Position numbers and translations under genes: made by a program | Source of the DNA: Ammonifex degensii KC4 | Lineage (GTDB): Bacteria; Bacillota; Desulfotomaculia; Desulfotomaculales; Ammonificaceae | Reading direction: 5' to 3' | DNA: 64,000 nt | Assembly (NCBI RefSeq): GCF_000024605.1 | Contig: NC_013385.1 | Coordinates: 608,501 to 672,500 of the forward strand | In this document: positions 46,204 to 53,522 of the stretch, one piece after another | How the letters are laid out: every line of letters begins with the position of its first letter | How positions within the stretch are numbered: the first letter of the stretch is position 1 | Notes under the pieces: generated by a model | Database searches by the model: none | What the model was told of the DNA's origin: nothing | What the model saw: the letters and a program-made list of their open reading frames with translations, nothing else

Positions 46204-48226
46204 GAGCGCCGGAGTAGTGGCTCTGGCTGGTAACCCTAACGTGGGCAAGACCTGCATCTTCAACGCCCTCACGGGTTTGCGCCAGAAGGTGGGCAACTGG
46301 CCGGGGGTGACGGTGGAGAAAAAAGAAGGAGTGTTTCTGGTCGATGGCCAGGAAGTTATGGTGGTCGATCTCCCCGGCATTTACGGCCTCACTCCTTATT
46401 CAATCGACGAGAAAATAGCGCGGGACTTCCTGCTGAAGGAAAAACCTGGAGCTGTGGTGGCGGTGGTGGACACCACCAATTTGGAGCGCAACCTCTACCT
46501 GGTGGTAGAGTTGCTGGAGCTCGGTGCCAACTTGGTGCTGGATCTCAACATGATCGACCGGGTGGAAGGCCAGGGAATAAGGATCGACAAGGAAAAGCTG
46601 AGCCGGGGTCTGGGCGGCGTTCCCGTCGTGGAAACGGCGGCCCATAAAGGTTTCGGCGTCGAGGCTCTGAAAAAAGTCGTGCTGGAAGCTATACAAAAAG
46701 GTAAACGAGAGGAGTTTAAGGTGGATTACGGCAGCGAGGCCGAGACGGCGATCGGCGAGCTGGCGGGGCTCCTGGAAGACAAGGTGGCTTCTCTGGGCTT
46801 TTCTCCCCGCTGGACGGCGATCAAACTCCTGGAAGGTGACCCCGAGGTGCAGGAGTTGGTCAAGCAGCAGGGCGGGGAGGAGATACTGAAAATGGCCCGG
46901 CAGCTGGCCGTCTCGCTGGAGAAGAAGCTGGGTTCCGATCCGGAAACTTTCTTTGCCGAGCGCCGCTACGGTTTCATCCGCGGCCTGGTGCGGCAGGCGG
47001 TCGCGGCTACCGAGAAAGACCTGGCAGCGCGGCTCACCCTCTCCGACAGGCTCGACCGTATTTTAACTTCCCGCGTGTTAGGAATTCCTATCTTTCTTCT
47101 GCTGATGTGGCTCACCTTTCAGCTAGTCTTCAAGTTGGGCGCTCCCCTGGCAGACGGTATTGACGCTTTCTTTGGCTGGTTAGGGGAGAGCGCTTCTTCT
47201 TGGCTGGGTAATGCGGGGGCGGCGGAGTGGTTGGTTTCCCTGGTCAAGGATGGAATTATAGGCGGTGTGGGTTCGGTGCTGGTCTTCCTGCCCAACATCA
47301 TGCTGCTCTTCCTGGCCCTCTCGTTCCTAGAGGACACGGGTTATATGGCGCGGGCAGCCTTCGTCATGGACCGCCTCATGCACACCTTCGGGTTACACGG
47401 TAAGTCCTTCATTCCCATGTTGCTGGGTTTCGGCTGCAACGTTCCGGCTATCATGGCTACCCGTACCCTGGAGAACGAGAAAGACCGCATACTTACCATC
47501 CTGGTGAACCCTCTGATGTCCTGCACGGCACGCCTGCCCATCTACGTGCTTTTTACCGGGGCTTTCTTCGCCGAGAGGTACCGCGGGACGGTAATCTTTT
47601 CCCTCTACCTCCTGGGTATAATCCTGGCCCTGCTGGTGGCCGTCCTCTTCAAGAACACCCTCTTCAAGGGGGCGGTGGCTCCTTTCATCATGGAGCTCCC
47701 ACCGTATCGGTTGCCCTCGATTAAGAGCCTGCTTTTGCACATGTGGGAGCGCAGTCGCGTCTTCCTTACCAAGGCCGGGACCATCATCTTCGCCGGCGTG
47801 ATACTGGTGTGGCTCTTGGCCTCCCTGCCTCTGGGGGTAGAGTACGGCAGCGCCGAGAGTCTGGTGGGCCGGCTGGGTCAGGTTTTTGCCCCTCTTCTGA
47901 AACCGGCAGGTTTCGGTGAGTATCAGGCGGCGGTGGCCCTTATCTTCGGCATCCTGGCCAAAGAAATAGTGGTGGGCACGCTGGGAACCCTCTACGGGGT
48001 AGGGGAGGAAGGTCTGGCCTCGGTGCTTCCGGAGCACTTCGACCCCGCTTCGGCCTATGCCTTCATGGTCATGTCGCTCATCTACATCCCCTGCCTGGCC
48101 ACCATCGCCACCATCAAGCGCGAAGCGGGTTGGAAGTGGGCCGCTTTCGCTGTGTTCTATTCGCTAACTCTGGGCTGGGTGGTGGCCGTGGTCTTCTACC
48201 AGATACTGCGCCACTTCTGGGTCTAA
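46196..48226 (+). CDS. feoB: ferrous iron transporter B
   Basis: Membrane Fe(II) transporter with an N-terminal G domain. [14 protein letters not shown] (G1), VDLPGIYGL (G3) and LNMIDRVEG (NxxD, G4) are present. A helical spacer (about 170-270) precedes the polytopic part with its two Gate regions ([16 protein letters not shown] and the [20 protein letters not shown] block, each with a conserved Cys). 676 aa, normal. A terminator follows. Confidence 0.97.
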   Translation: MSKSAGVVALAGNPNVGKTCIFNALTGLRQKVGNWPGVTVEKKEGVFLVDGQEVMVVDLPGIYGLTPYSIDEKIARDFLLKEKPGAVVAVVDTTNLERNLYLVVELLELGANLVLDLNMIDRVEGQGIRIDKEKLSRGLGGVPVVETAAHKGFGVEALKKVVLEAIQKGKREEFKVDYGSEAETAIGELAGLLEDKVASLGFSPRWTAIKLLEGDPEVQELVKQQGGEEILKMARQLAVSLEKKLGSDPETFFAERRYGFIRGLVRQAVAATEKDLAARLTLSDRLDRILTSRVLGIPIFLLLMWLTFQLVFKLGAPLADGIDAFFGWLGESASSWLGNAGAAEWLVSLVKDGIIGGVGSVLVFLPNIMLLFLALSFLEDTGYMARAAFVMDRLMHTFGLHGKSFIPMLLGFGCNVPAIMATRTLENEKDRILTILVNPLMSCTARLPIYVLFTGAFFAERYRGTVIFSLYLLGIILALLVAVLFKNTLFKGAVAPFIMELPPYRLPSIKSLLLHMWERSRVFLTKAGTIIFAGVILVWLLASLPLGVEYGSAESLVGRLGQVFAPLLKPAGFGEYQAAVALIFGILAKEIVVGTLGTLYGVGEEGLASVLPEHFDPASAYAFMVMSLIYIPCLATIATIKREAGWKWAAFAVFYSLTLGWVVAVVFYQILRHFWV

Positions 48227-48233
48227 AGATTCA

Positions 48234-48267
48234 AAACTCCCTGCTTGCGAGCGGGCAGGGAGTTTTT
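48234..48267 (+). terminator. intrinsic terminator after feoB
   Basis: AAACTCCCTGC pairs with GCAGGGAGTTT across a 10-base loop and is followed by further T residues. It lies 8 bp after the feoB stop. Confidence 0.9.
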
Positions 48268-48274
48268 AGAGACT

Positions 48275-48293
48275 CTTAGTTAGACTAAGCTAA
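48275..48293. promoter_or_regulatory. second operator-like site of the iron locus
   Basis: CTTAGTTAGACTAAGCTAA holds two overlapping palindromes: CTTAG-N5-CTAAG (48275-48289) and TTAG-N6-CTAA (48280-48293). The second has the same half-sites and spacing as the site at 45226-45241. It lies directly before the DUF2325 gene, so the same regulator probably controls both transcripts. Confidence 0.6.
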
Positions 48294-48315
48294 GAATATT
48301 AACGAGGTGATAGAA

Positions 48316-48627
48316 ATGCGGGTGGTTGTGGTAGGAGGGGATCGATTAGGGCAGATTCCTGCCCGCTTAGCCGACTGCGGTTTTAAGGAAGTGGTGCATG
48401 TTACCGGACGCAAGGTAAGGGATATCAGCCGCCAAATCCCGATGGAGACCTGCCTTATCGTGGTACTCACCGACTACGTGAATCATGCCTTGGCAGAAAA
48501 GGTGAGGGAAGAGGCAAAAAAGCGTTGTATACCGGTTGTTTTTGCCCGGCGCGCTTGGTCCGCTATTCACTTCCAGTTAAGGCGCCTGGGGCTGGAGGAG
48601 GTGAGAACTTGCGTAGCAGTTCAATAA
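48316..48627 (+). CDS. DUF2325 family protein
   Basis: A 103-residue protein: MRVVVVGGDRLGQIPARLADCGFKEVVHVTGRK, then LIVVLTDYVNHALAEKVREEAKKRCIPVVFARRAWSAIHFQL. This small Rossmann-like family occurs near Feo and other metal-related genes in clostridia; its function is unknown. ATG 48316 follows GAGGTGA. It has the operator-like site upstream and is first in a transcript with the next two genes. Confidence 0.8.
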   Translation: MRVVVVGGDRLGQIPARLADCGFKEVVHVTGRKVRDISRQIPMETCLIVVLTDYVNHALAEKVREEAKKRCIPVVFARRAWSAIHFQLRRLGLEEVRTCVAVQ

Positions 48628-48785
48628 TCCGGGGCGTGAGCGGAGCGAAGTCTGGTAAAGCCAAAGGAGGTTCCGCTACCACCGTACTCTTTCCTCTCCC
48701 CTCCAAGCCTGGGGAGGCGGAAGCGCTTCTGGCCAGCCTGCTGGAGGGTCTCATAAACTCGGCCCGGAAAGGAGGTGAAAAGTGA
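48609..48785 (+). CDS. small hypothetical protein
   Basis: A 58-residue frame from TTG 48609 to 48785, basic N-terminus (RSSSIIRGVSGAKSGKAKGG) and a helical end (GEAEALLASLLEGLINSARKG). A strong ribosome site, GGAGGAGGTG, lies 5 bases upstream inside the DUF2325 gene, and the stop overlaps the start of the next gene. That supports a real gene. No family recognised. Confidence 0.55.
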   Translation: MRSSSIIRGVSGAKSGKAKGGSATTVLFPLPSKPGEAEALLASLLEGLINSARKGGEK

Positions 48786-49194
48786 TGGAAGGGAAAGTTG
48801 CCATAGCGGCGACGGGAGATTCGGCGGAAGCCCCTTTCTCCCGGCACTTCGCTACGGCCACTCATTTCCTCCTCTTCGACTCGGCTTCCGGAGAAACGGA
48901 TTCGACCCGGCTTCCGGAGAAACGGAGGTGGTGGTCAATACCGCCCGTGACCTCCCGGCCGGCAGGGGAGTGGCTGTAGCCGAGATGCTCCTCGAGAAGG
49001 GGGTCAAGGGGGTAGTGGTGGAGCTCATAGGTCCCCGCCCCTTTGCCAAGCTGAAAGAAGCAGGGGTCAAAGTTTATCCCGGGCCGCTCCTTAAAGTCCA
49101 GGATGTGATAAACGCCATCAAAGCGGGGCAACTGGCTCCGCCCCTGGAGGCACCCACCGAAGCTCCTCATGCCGGGGAGCACGGCAGCTGCTAA
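48785..49194 (+). pseudogene. NifX/NifB-type dinitrogenase iron-molybdenum cofactor domain protein, frameshifted
   Basis: The first frame reads MEGKVAIAATGDSAEAPFSRHFATATHFLLFDSASGET; the matching continuation, TEVVVNTARDLPAGRGVAVAEMLLEKGVKGVVVELIGPRPFAKLKEAGVKVYPG, is in another frame. The break is a 26-bp tandem duplication at 48875-48926. Deleting one copy restores a 127-residue NifX-like protein (RNase H-like fold) with a His/Cys-containing tail (HAGEHGSC). As written the first frame stops at 48979. ATG 48785 has AGGAGGTGA upstream. Could be a true pseudogene, a phase-variable gene or an assembly artefact. Confidence 0.8.
48875..48926 (+). repeat. 26-bp tandem duplication inside the NifX-like gene
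   Basis: Two adjacent 26-base copies (48875-48900 and 48901-48926) that differ at one base (ttcgacTcgg versus ttcgacCcgg). 26 is not a multiple of 3, so the second copy shifts the frame. Confidence 0.95.
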
Positions 49195-49350
49195 AAGTAG
49201 TTTCGAGCGGGAGCCGGGGAGAACCCGGCTCTCCAAAATTTAACATAACATTAACGCGGGACCGCTAAAATAACACCGAGTTGACTGAGCTGGAACACCT
49301 TTCGAGTCCGCCGGCCGTCCTCGGTGGCCAGGGGAAGGGGGAACTTGCGG

Positions 49351-49983
49351 ATGGAAGCTCATTTCTATCATGTCGCCCACAGCGCCATCGACTGCCTGAT
49401 AGCGGCTTTGGAAGCTCGCGATCCCTACACGCGGGGTCACTCCTCTCGGGTGGCCAAGTTAACCGAGCTTTTGCTGCTGGAGCTGGGGGTGGGGGGTCGG
49501 GAAGCCGAACTCATCCACTTGGCGGCTCACCTGCACGACATAGGCAAGATCGGAATTCCGGACGAGATCCTGCACAAGCCGGGCAAACTCACGCCAGCCG
49601 AGTGGGCCAAGATACAGGAGCATCCGGTGATCGGCTACCGCATTTTAAGCCACGCCCCTTCCCTGAAGGAAATCGCCGTCCTGGTGCTTCACCACCATGA
49701 GCGCTGGGACGGCAAGGGTTACCCTGAAGGTCTCAGGGGCGAGGCCATTCCCTTTGGTTCCCGGGTGATAGCAGTGGCCGACGCTATCGACGCCATGCTT
49801 TCCGCTCGGCCCTATCGCCCTCCTCTCACTCCTCTCGACTGCCTGGCGGAGATAGAAAGAGGGGGAGGAAAGCAGTTCGACCCTTTGCTGGTGGGACCGG
49901 CCAGAAGGATACTTTTGCGCCTGGAAAGGCTGCGCAGCAGGCGGAGAAGGGAAAAGCGGTATCTCGGGCACGCAGGAATCTGA
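49351..49983 (+). CDS. HD-GYP domain protein (putative cyclic-di-GMP phosphodiesterase)
   Basis: A 210-residue stand-alone HD-GYP protein. RDPYTRGHSSRVAKLTELL, AAHLHDIGKIGIPDEILHKPG (HD pair), EHPVIGYRIL, VLHHHERWDGKGYPEGL (HHE and the GYP motif) and RVIAVADAIDAML are all present, so it should bind metals and cleave c-di-GMP. No sensor domain is attached. TTG 49345 is an alternative start. The C-terminus is strongly basic (RLERLRSRRRREKR). Confidence 0.88.
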   Translation: MEAHFYHVAHSAIDCLIAALEARDPYTRGHSSRVAKLTELLLLELGVGGREAELIHLAAHLHDIGKIGIPDEILHKPGKLTPAEWAKIQEHPVIGYRILSHAPSLKEIAVLVLHHHERWDGKGYPEGLRGEAIPFGSRVIAVADAIDAMLSARPYRPPLTPLDCLAEIERGGGKQFDPLLVGPARRILLRLERLRSRRRREKRYLGHAGI

Positions 49984-50039
49984 AGAGCTTTTCTCTTTAA
50001 GCAGGAAAAAAGGGCTTAAAGGCGAACTTTTTATATCAC

Positions 50040-50193
50040 AAGCCTCCGAGCCCGGTTCCTAAGGCTCTGAACAAGGGCTATGGGGCCAGGGCCGATAGGG
50101 TGCTCCTGGAAACGGGTGCGCCTCCCGGTGCGGAAAGGAGGTAGAGGAAAGGGATTTTTGCCGACCGGGAGGTGCCGGTCGGCTTAAATTTTT
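50040..50193 (+). ncRNA. probable Moco/Tuco-type riboswitch with terminator, upstream of wtpABC
   Basis: The 230-bp leader before wtpA is strongly structured. AGCCTCCGAGCC near 50043, then GGCTCTGAACAAGGG, and GCGCCTCCC followed by GGAAAGGAGG near 50118-50141 recall the conserved parts of the Moco RNA motif, which senses molybdenum or tungsten cofactor. The segment ends in a terminator hairpin (50160-50193). The downstream gene set (tungstate/molybdate ABC transporter) is a known target of this RNA class. The match is from memory; a covariance search would settle it. Confidence 0.6.
50160..50193 (+). terminator. terminator hairpin of the wtpA leader
   Basis: Perfect 9-bp stem GCCGACCGG / CCGGTCGGC with a GAGGTG loop, followed by TTAAATTTTT. 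It lies 20 bases before the wtpA ribosome site, as expected for a riboswitch expression platform. Confidence 0.85.
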
Positions 50194-50214
50194 CCTTGAA
50201 AGGAGGAGATTGCT

Positions 50215-51222
50215 TTGTTCCGGCGCAAGTGGCTTACCGGGATAATAACGTTTCTTTTCTTGCTCTCTTGCTTTTTAGCCGGCTGCGGGGCTAAGCCTCA
50301 GACACAGGGCTCGACTTCAACCAAGGAACTCACGGGGAAGGTGATTATCTTTCACGCCGGCAGCCTCACCGAACCGCTGAAAAAGATGGCCGAAGAGTTT
50401 GAGGCCAAGCATCCGGGGGTTAAAATTGAGCTCGAGGCCAGCGGCTCGCGGGCAGCGGCCAAAAAGATCACCGAACTCCACAAGCCTTGCGATATCCTGG
50501 CTTCGGCCGACTATGAGGTCATCGAGGAGCTCTTGCGGCCCAATTATATCGACAACAACATCCTCTTTGCCCGTAACGAACTGGTAATTGCCTACACTTC
50601 CAAGAGCAAGTACGCCAGTGAGATCAACTCTTCCAACTGGTACCAGATCTTGCTCCGTCCCGGAGTCAACTACGGCCGTTCGGACGAGAATGCCGACCCC
50701 TGCGGCTACCGCACGCTCATGTGCTGGCAGTTGGCGGCGAAATATTATCGTGACCCTGGCCTCTACGAAAAGCTGAACCGGGGCTGTCCGCTGCGGAATA
50801 TCCGGCCGAAAGCGGTGGAGCTCCTGGCCATGCTGGAGTCGGGAGCCCTGGACTATGCCTTCGAGTATAAGTCGGTAGCCGAGCAACACAAGCTACGCTA
50901 CGTGACGCTTCCCCCCCAGATAAACCTAGGGGACATCAAGTACGCCGACTTTTATAAGCAGGCTACAGTGCAGGTTAAGGGCAGCGAGCCGGGCAAAACG
51001 GTCACCTACAAGGGAACCCCGATTGTCTACGGGGTGACCCTGCTCAAAGACGCCCCCAACAAGGAAGCGGCAGTGGCCTTTCTCAAGTACATGCTTGCCA
51101 AAGACGGGGGCTTAAGGATTCTGCAGGAAATGGGGCAGCCGGTTCTGGACCCTCCTCTCTATCTGGGAACCCTGCCTCCGGAGCTGGCAGGGGTAGCCCA
51201 GCCGGCGCAAATGAACAAATAA
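50215..51222 (+). CDS. wtpA: tungstate/molybdate ABC transporter, substrate-binding lipoprotein
   Basis: A 335-residue extracellular binding protein. Signal peptide with lipobox LAGC (residues 21-24), so lipid-anchored. IIFHAGSLTEPLKKMAEEFEAKHPGVKIELEASGSRAAAKKI and YGRSDENADPCGYRTLMCWQLAAKYY are typical of the archaeal-type ModA/WtpA group, which prefers tungstate; molybdate is also possible. The TTG start follows AAAGGAGGAG. First gene of wtpABC. Confidence 0.88.
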   Translation: MFRRKWLTGIITFLFLLSCFLAGCGAKPQTQGSTSTKELTGKVIIFHAGSLTEPLKKMAEEFEAKHPGVKIELEASGSRAAAKKITELHKPCDILASADYEVIEELLRPNYIDNNILFARNELVIAYTSKSKYASEINSSNWYQILLRPGVNYGRSDENADPCGYRTLMCWQLAAKYYRDPGLYEKLNRGCPLRNIRPKAVELLAMLESGALDYAFEYKSVAEQHKLRYVTLPPQINLGDIKYADFYKQATVQVKGSEPGKTVTYKGTPIVYGVTLLKDAPNKEAAVAFLKYMLAKDGGLRILQEMGQPVLDPPLYLGTLPPELAGVAQPAQMNK

Positions 51223-51240
51223 CCGGGGGGCAGGGCGGTT

Positions 51241-52047
51241 TTGCGAGGTAAAGACCAAATTTACTGGATATCACTAGCGGGTGGCGGCCTAGTTTTGTTC
51301 TTTCTCCTTTATCCTCTACTGCACGCTTTCTGGGTCACCAACCCCTCGATCCTGATCCAGACCTGCCGCGACCGGGAGGTAATCGCCTCCCTGATAACCA
51401 GCTTCAAGACTGCTGCCGCCGCCACCGCCATAGCTACTGTGACGGGGGTTCCCTTCGCCTACCTCTTAGCCCGCCGGGAGTTCAAGGGTAAGAAACTCGT
51501 AGAGGGGCTCATTGACCTGCCGGTAGTGATTCCCCACACCGTAGCGGGCATAGTTCTGCTCATGGCCACCAGCCCCTACACTTGGCTAGGTAGCCTTTTG
51601 AAGCGGGCAGGGCTTGACTTTGTGGGAACCTACACGGGGATCACTATCGCCATGCTCTTTGTCAGTTTTCCTTTCCTGATCAATGCTGCTCGTGACGCTT
51701 TCGCCGGGGTGCCGGTACGCCTGGAGTTTGTAGCCCGGACTCTAGGCGCCGGCCCTTTGGCCGTCTTCTTCACTGTTACCCTGCCGCTGGCCTGGCGGGG
51801 CATTCTTACCGGCATGATCCTCACCTGGGCCCGAGCTGTGAGTGAGTTCGGTGCAGTCATAATCCTGGCCTACCACCCCCGCACCGCCCCGGTCCTCATC
51901 TACGAGCGCTTCGAGACCTACGGCCTGGCCTATGCCCAACCCATAGCCATCCTTCTTCTACTAGTTTCCCTCTCTGTCTTCGTGCTTGCGCGACTGGTAG
52001 CAGGAGGTAAGAGTTCCCGTGCTGGAAGTCAGCAACCTGGAAGTTAG
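51241..52047 (+). CDS. wtpB: tungstate/molybdate ABC transporter, permease
   Basis: A 268-residue membrane protein with about six helices and the binding-protein-dependent permease EAA-like loop (EFVARTLGAGPLAVFFTVTLPLAWRGILTGMILTWARAVSEFGAVIIL). FAYLLARREFKGKKLVEGLIDLPVVIPHTVAGIVLL is typical of ModB/WtpB. It lies 18 bp after wtpA and overlaps wtpC by 29 bp. Confidence 0.92.
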   Translation: MRGKDQIYWISLAGGGLVLFFLLYPLLHAFWVTNPSILIQTCRDREVIASLITSFKTAAAATAIATVTGVPFAYLLARREFKGKKLVEGLIDLPVVIPHTVAGIVLLMATSPYTWLGSLLKRAGLDFVGTYTGITIAMLFVSFPFLINAARDAFAGVPVRLEFVARTLGAGPLAVFFTVTLPLAWRGILTGMILTWARAVSEFGAVIILAYHPRTAPVLIYERFETYGLAYAQPIAILLLLVSLSVFVLARLVAGGKSSRAGSQQPGS

Positions 52048-53047
52048 GCTTTCTTCTTTCACCCTCCGAGAAATAAGCTTCACGGTGGGCAAAGGAGAAT
52101 TCTTCCTCATCCTCGGGCCTTCGGGAGCAGGAAAAACCGTGCTTCTGGAAACCTTGGCCGGGATATATTACCCCCGGCAGGGCAAGATCCTGCTGGAAGA
52201 AAAGGATATAACTTTTGTTCCGCCGGAGAAGCGACCAATCAGCATCGTCTACCAAGACTATGCCCTCTTTCCTCATCTAACCGTAGAGGAAAACATCCGC
52301 TACGCTTTGCACTTCCGCCAGCAGAAGGCAGGCCTTTCCTGGCGAAAGTTAGTAGATTTCCTGGGAATAGGGCACCTTTTGCCCCGCTATCCCGATACTT
52401 TGAGCGGCGGGGAGAAGCAGCGGGTGGCACTGGCCCGCGCCCTGGCCGCTTCCCCTCGCTTGCTCCTTCTGGATGAACCCCTTTCTGCCCTCGATCCCAG
52501 CCTCCGGGGGGAGGTGGGGAGGGAACTCAAGCGTCTGAACCGGGAGCTCGGCCTCACGGTGATCATGGTGACGCACGATTTCTCCGAGGTATTCTCTTAC
52601 GGCGAGCGGGTGGCGGTACTCTTCGGTGGAAGGCTGGCGCAGCTGGGAACCCCTGGGGAGGTCTTTAGGAGGCCAGCATCGCTGGAAGTGGCCAAGTTCG
52701 TGGGGATGGAGAATCTAATCCCTCTTGAGCGGGAGGAGGGGTCCTGGTTCTTGCTGGGCCGTCACGTAAACCCTGCTCAAAACTACCCCGAAGGAAAACT
52801 TTTTGCCGGCGTGCGCCCGGAAGACGTGCGGGTAAGCCGGCTTCCCCTCTCGCTTCCCTATTCTTGGGAGGGTGAGGTAGAAAGCCTGGTTAATACGGGC
52901 GGGATATTCAAGGTAGAGGTCAAGGTGGGCGCTACCAGGCTCACGGCCTACCTTACTGGGCACCAGATAATGGAGGAGGGGCTTCGGGTAGGGGAAAGGG
53001 TCTACGTAGGCTTTGCGGCCGAGTACCTCTGCCTGCTTAAGGCTTGA
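52019..53047 (+). CDS. wtpC: tungstate/molybdate ABC transporter, ATP-binding protein
   Basis: A 342-residue ABC ATPase. Walker A LGPSGAGKTVLLE, Q-loop YQDYALFPHLTVEENI, signature LSGGEKQRVALARAL, Walker B RLLLLDEPLSALDP and the H-loop THDFSEV are all present. A C-terminal regulatory MOP/TOBE-like domain begins near residue 235 (LFAGVRPEDVRV), which can bind oxyanion. GTG 52019. A hairpin terminator shared with the convergent tRNA operon follows. Confidence 0.93.
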   Translation: MLEVSNLEVRLSSFTLREISFTVGKGEFFLILGPSGAGKTVLLETLAGIYYPRQGKILLEEKDITFVPPEKRPISIVYQDYALFPHLTVEENIRYALHFRQQKAGLSWRKLVDFLGIGHLLPRYPDTLSGGEKQRVALARALAASPRLLLLDEPLSALDPSLRGEVGRELKRLNRELGLTVIMVTHDFSEVFSYGERVAVLFGGRLAQLGTPGEVFRRPASLEVAKFVGMENLIPLEREEGSWFLLGRHVNPAQNYPEGKLFAGVRPEDVRVSRLPLSLPYSWEGEVESLVNTGGIFKVEVKVGATRLTAYLTGHQIMEEGLRVGERVYVGFAAEYLCLLKA

Positions 53048-53112
53048 CGTAGGCGTAGCCTTCTTTACCTTGGCCCACAGGCACGGCCTACAAATCTCCT
53101 TTCACGAGGGAA

Positions 53113-53154
53113 AAAACACAAAAGGCAAGGGGTCAAAGCTCAAGAACCCTTGCC
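53113..53154 (-). terminator. terminator of the tRNA operon (minus strand)
   Basis: GGCAAGGG (53124-53131) pairs with CCCTTGCC (53147-53154). On the minus strand it is followed by TTTTGTGTTTTTT. It lies between the convergent wtpC and tRNA-Lys. Confidence 0.8.
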
Positions 53155-53169
53155 GTTGCTCGCTTTTTA

Positions 53170-53245
53170 TGGTGGGCCACCCAGGACTCGAACCTGGAAC
53201 CAGACGATTAAGAGTCGCCTGCTCTGCCTATTGAGCTAGTGGCCC
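53170..53245 (-). tRNA. tRNA-Lys (CTT)
   Basis: 76 nt with an encoded CCA end. Anticodon loop CTCTTAA within a 5-bp stem gives anticodon CTT. T-loop GGTTCGAGTCC and D-arm AGCTCAATAGGCAGAGC are normal. Last gene of the three-tRNA operon. Confidence 0.96.
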
Positions 53246-53255
53246 GCCTTTTTAG

Positions 53256-53342
53256 TGGTGGAGGGGGCTGGATTCGAACCAGCGAAGGCGTAAAGCCAGC
53301 AGATTTACAGTCTGCCCCCTTTGGCCACTCGGGTACCCCTCC
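53256..53342 (-). tRNA. tRNA-Tyr (GTA)
   Basis: 87 nt with CCA encoded and a long variable arm, as for bacterial tRNA-Tyr. Anticodon loop CTGTAAA gives GTA. T-arm GCTGGTTCGAATCCAGC is normal. Confidence 0.96.
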
Positions 53343-53359
53343 GCGTTTTCCGCTACCTC

Positions 53360-53437
53360 TGGTCGGGATGGGGGGACTTGAACCCCCGTCCTCGTGCTCC
53401 CAAGGCACGCGCGCTAACCAAACTGCGCTACATCCCG
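53360..53437 (-). tRNA. tRNA-Pro (TGG)
   Basis: 78 nt with CCA encoded. Anticodon stem CGTGC/GCACG and loop CTTGGGA give anticodon TGG. First gene of the tRNA operon, 25 bases after the -10 box. Confidence 0.96.
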
Positions 53438-53462
53438 GCGCCGGGAGATCCACGCAATTCTT

Positions 53463-53491
53463 ATTATAGCCGGGTATAGTTTCCCCGTCAA
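53463..53491 (-). promoter_or_regulatory. promoter of the tRNA-Pro/Tyr/Lys operon
   Basis: On the minus strand TTGACG (53486-53491), 17-bp spacer, TATAAT (53463-53468). The ISLre2 element begins about 30 bp upstream of the -35 box and leaves the promoter intact. Confidence 0.9.
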
Positions 53492-53522
53492 CTACCACTC
53501 GGCTCCGGGAATCGTGTCAACC

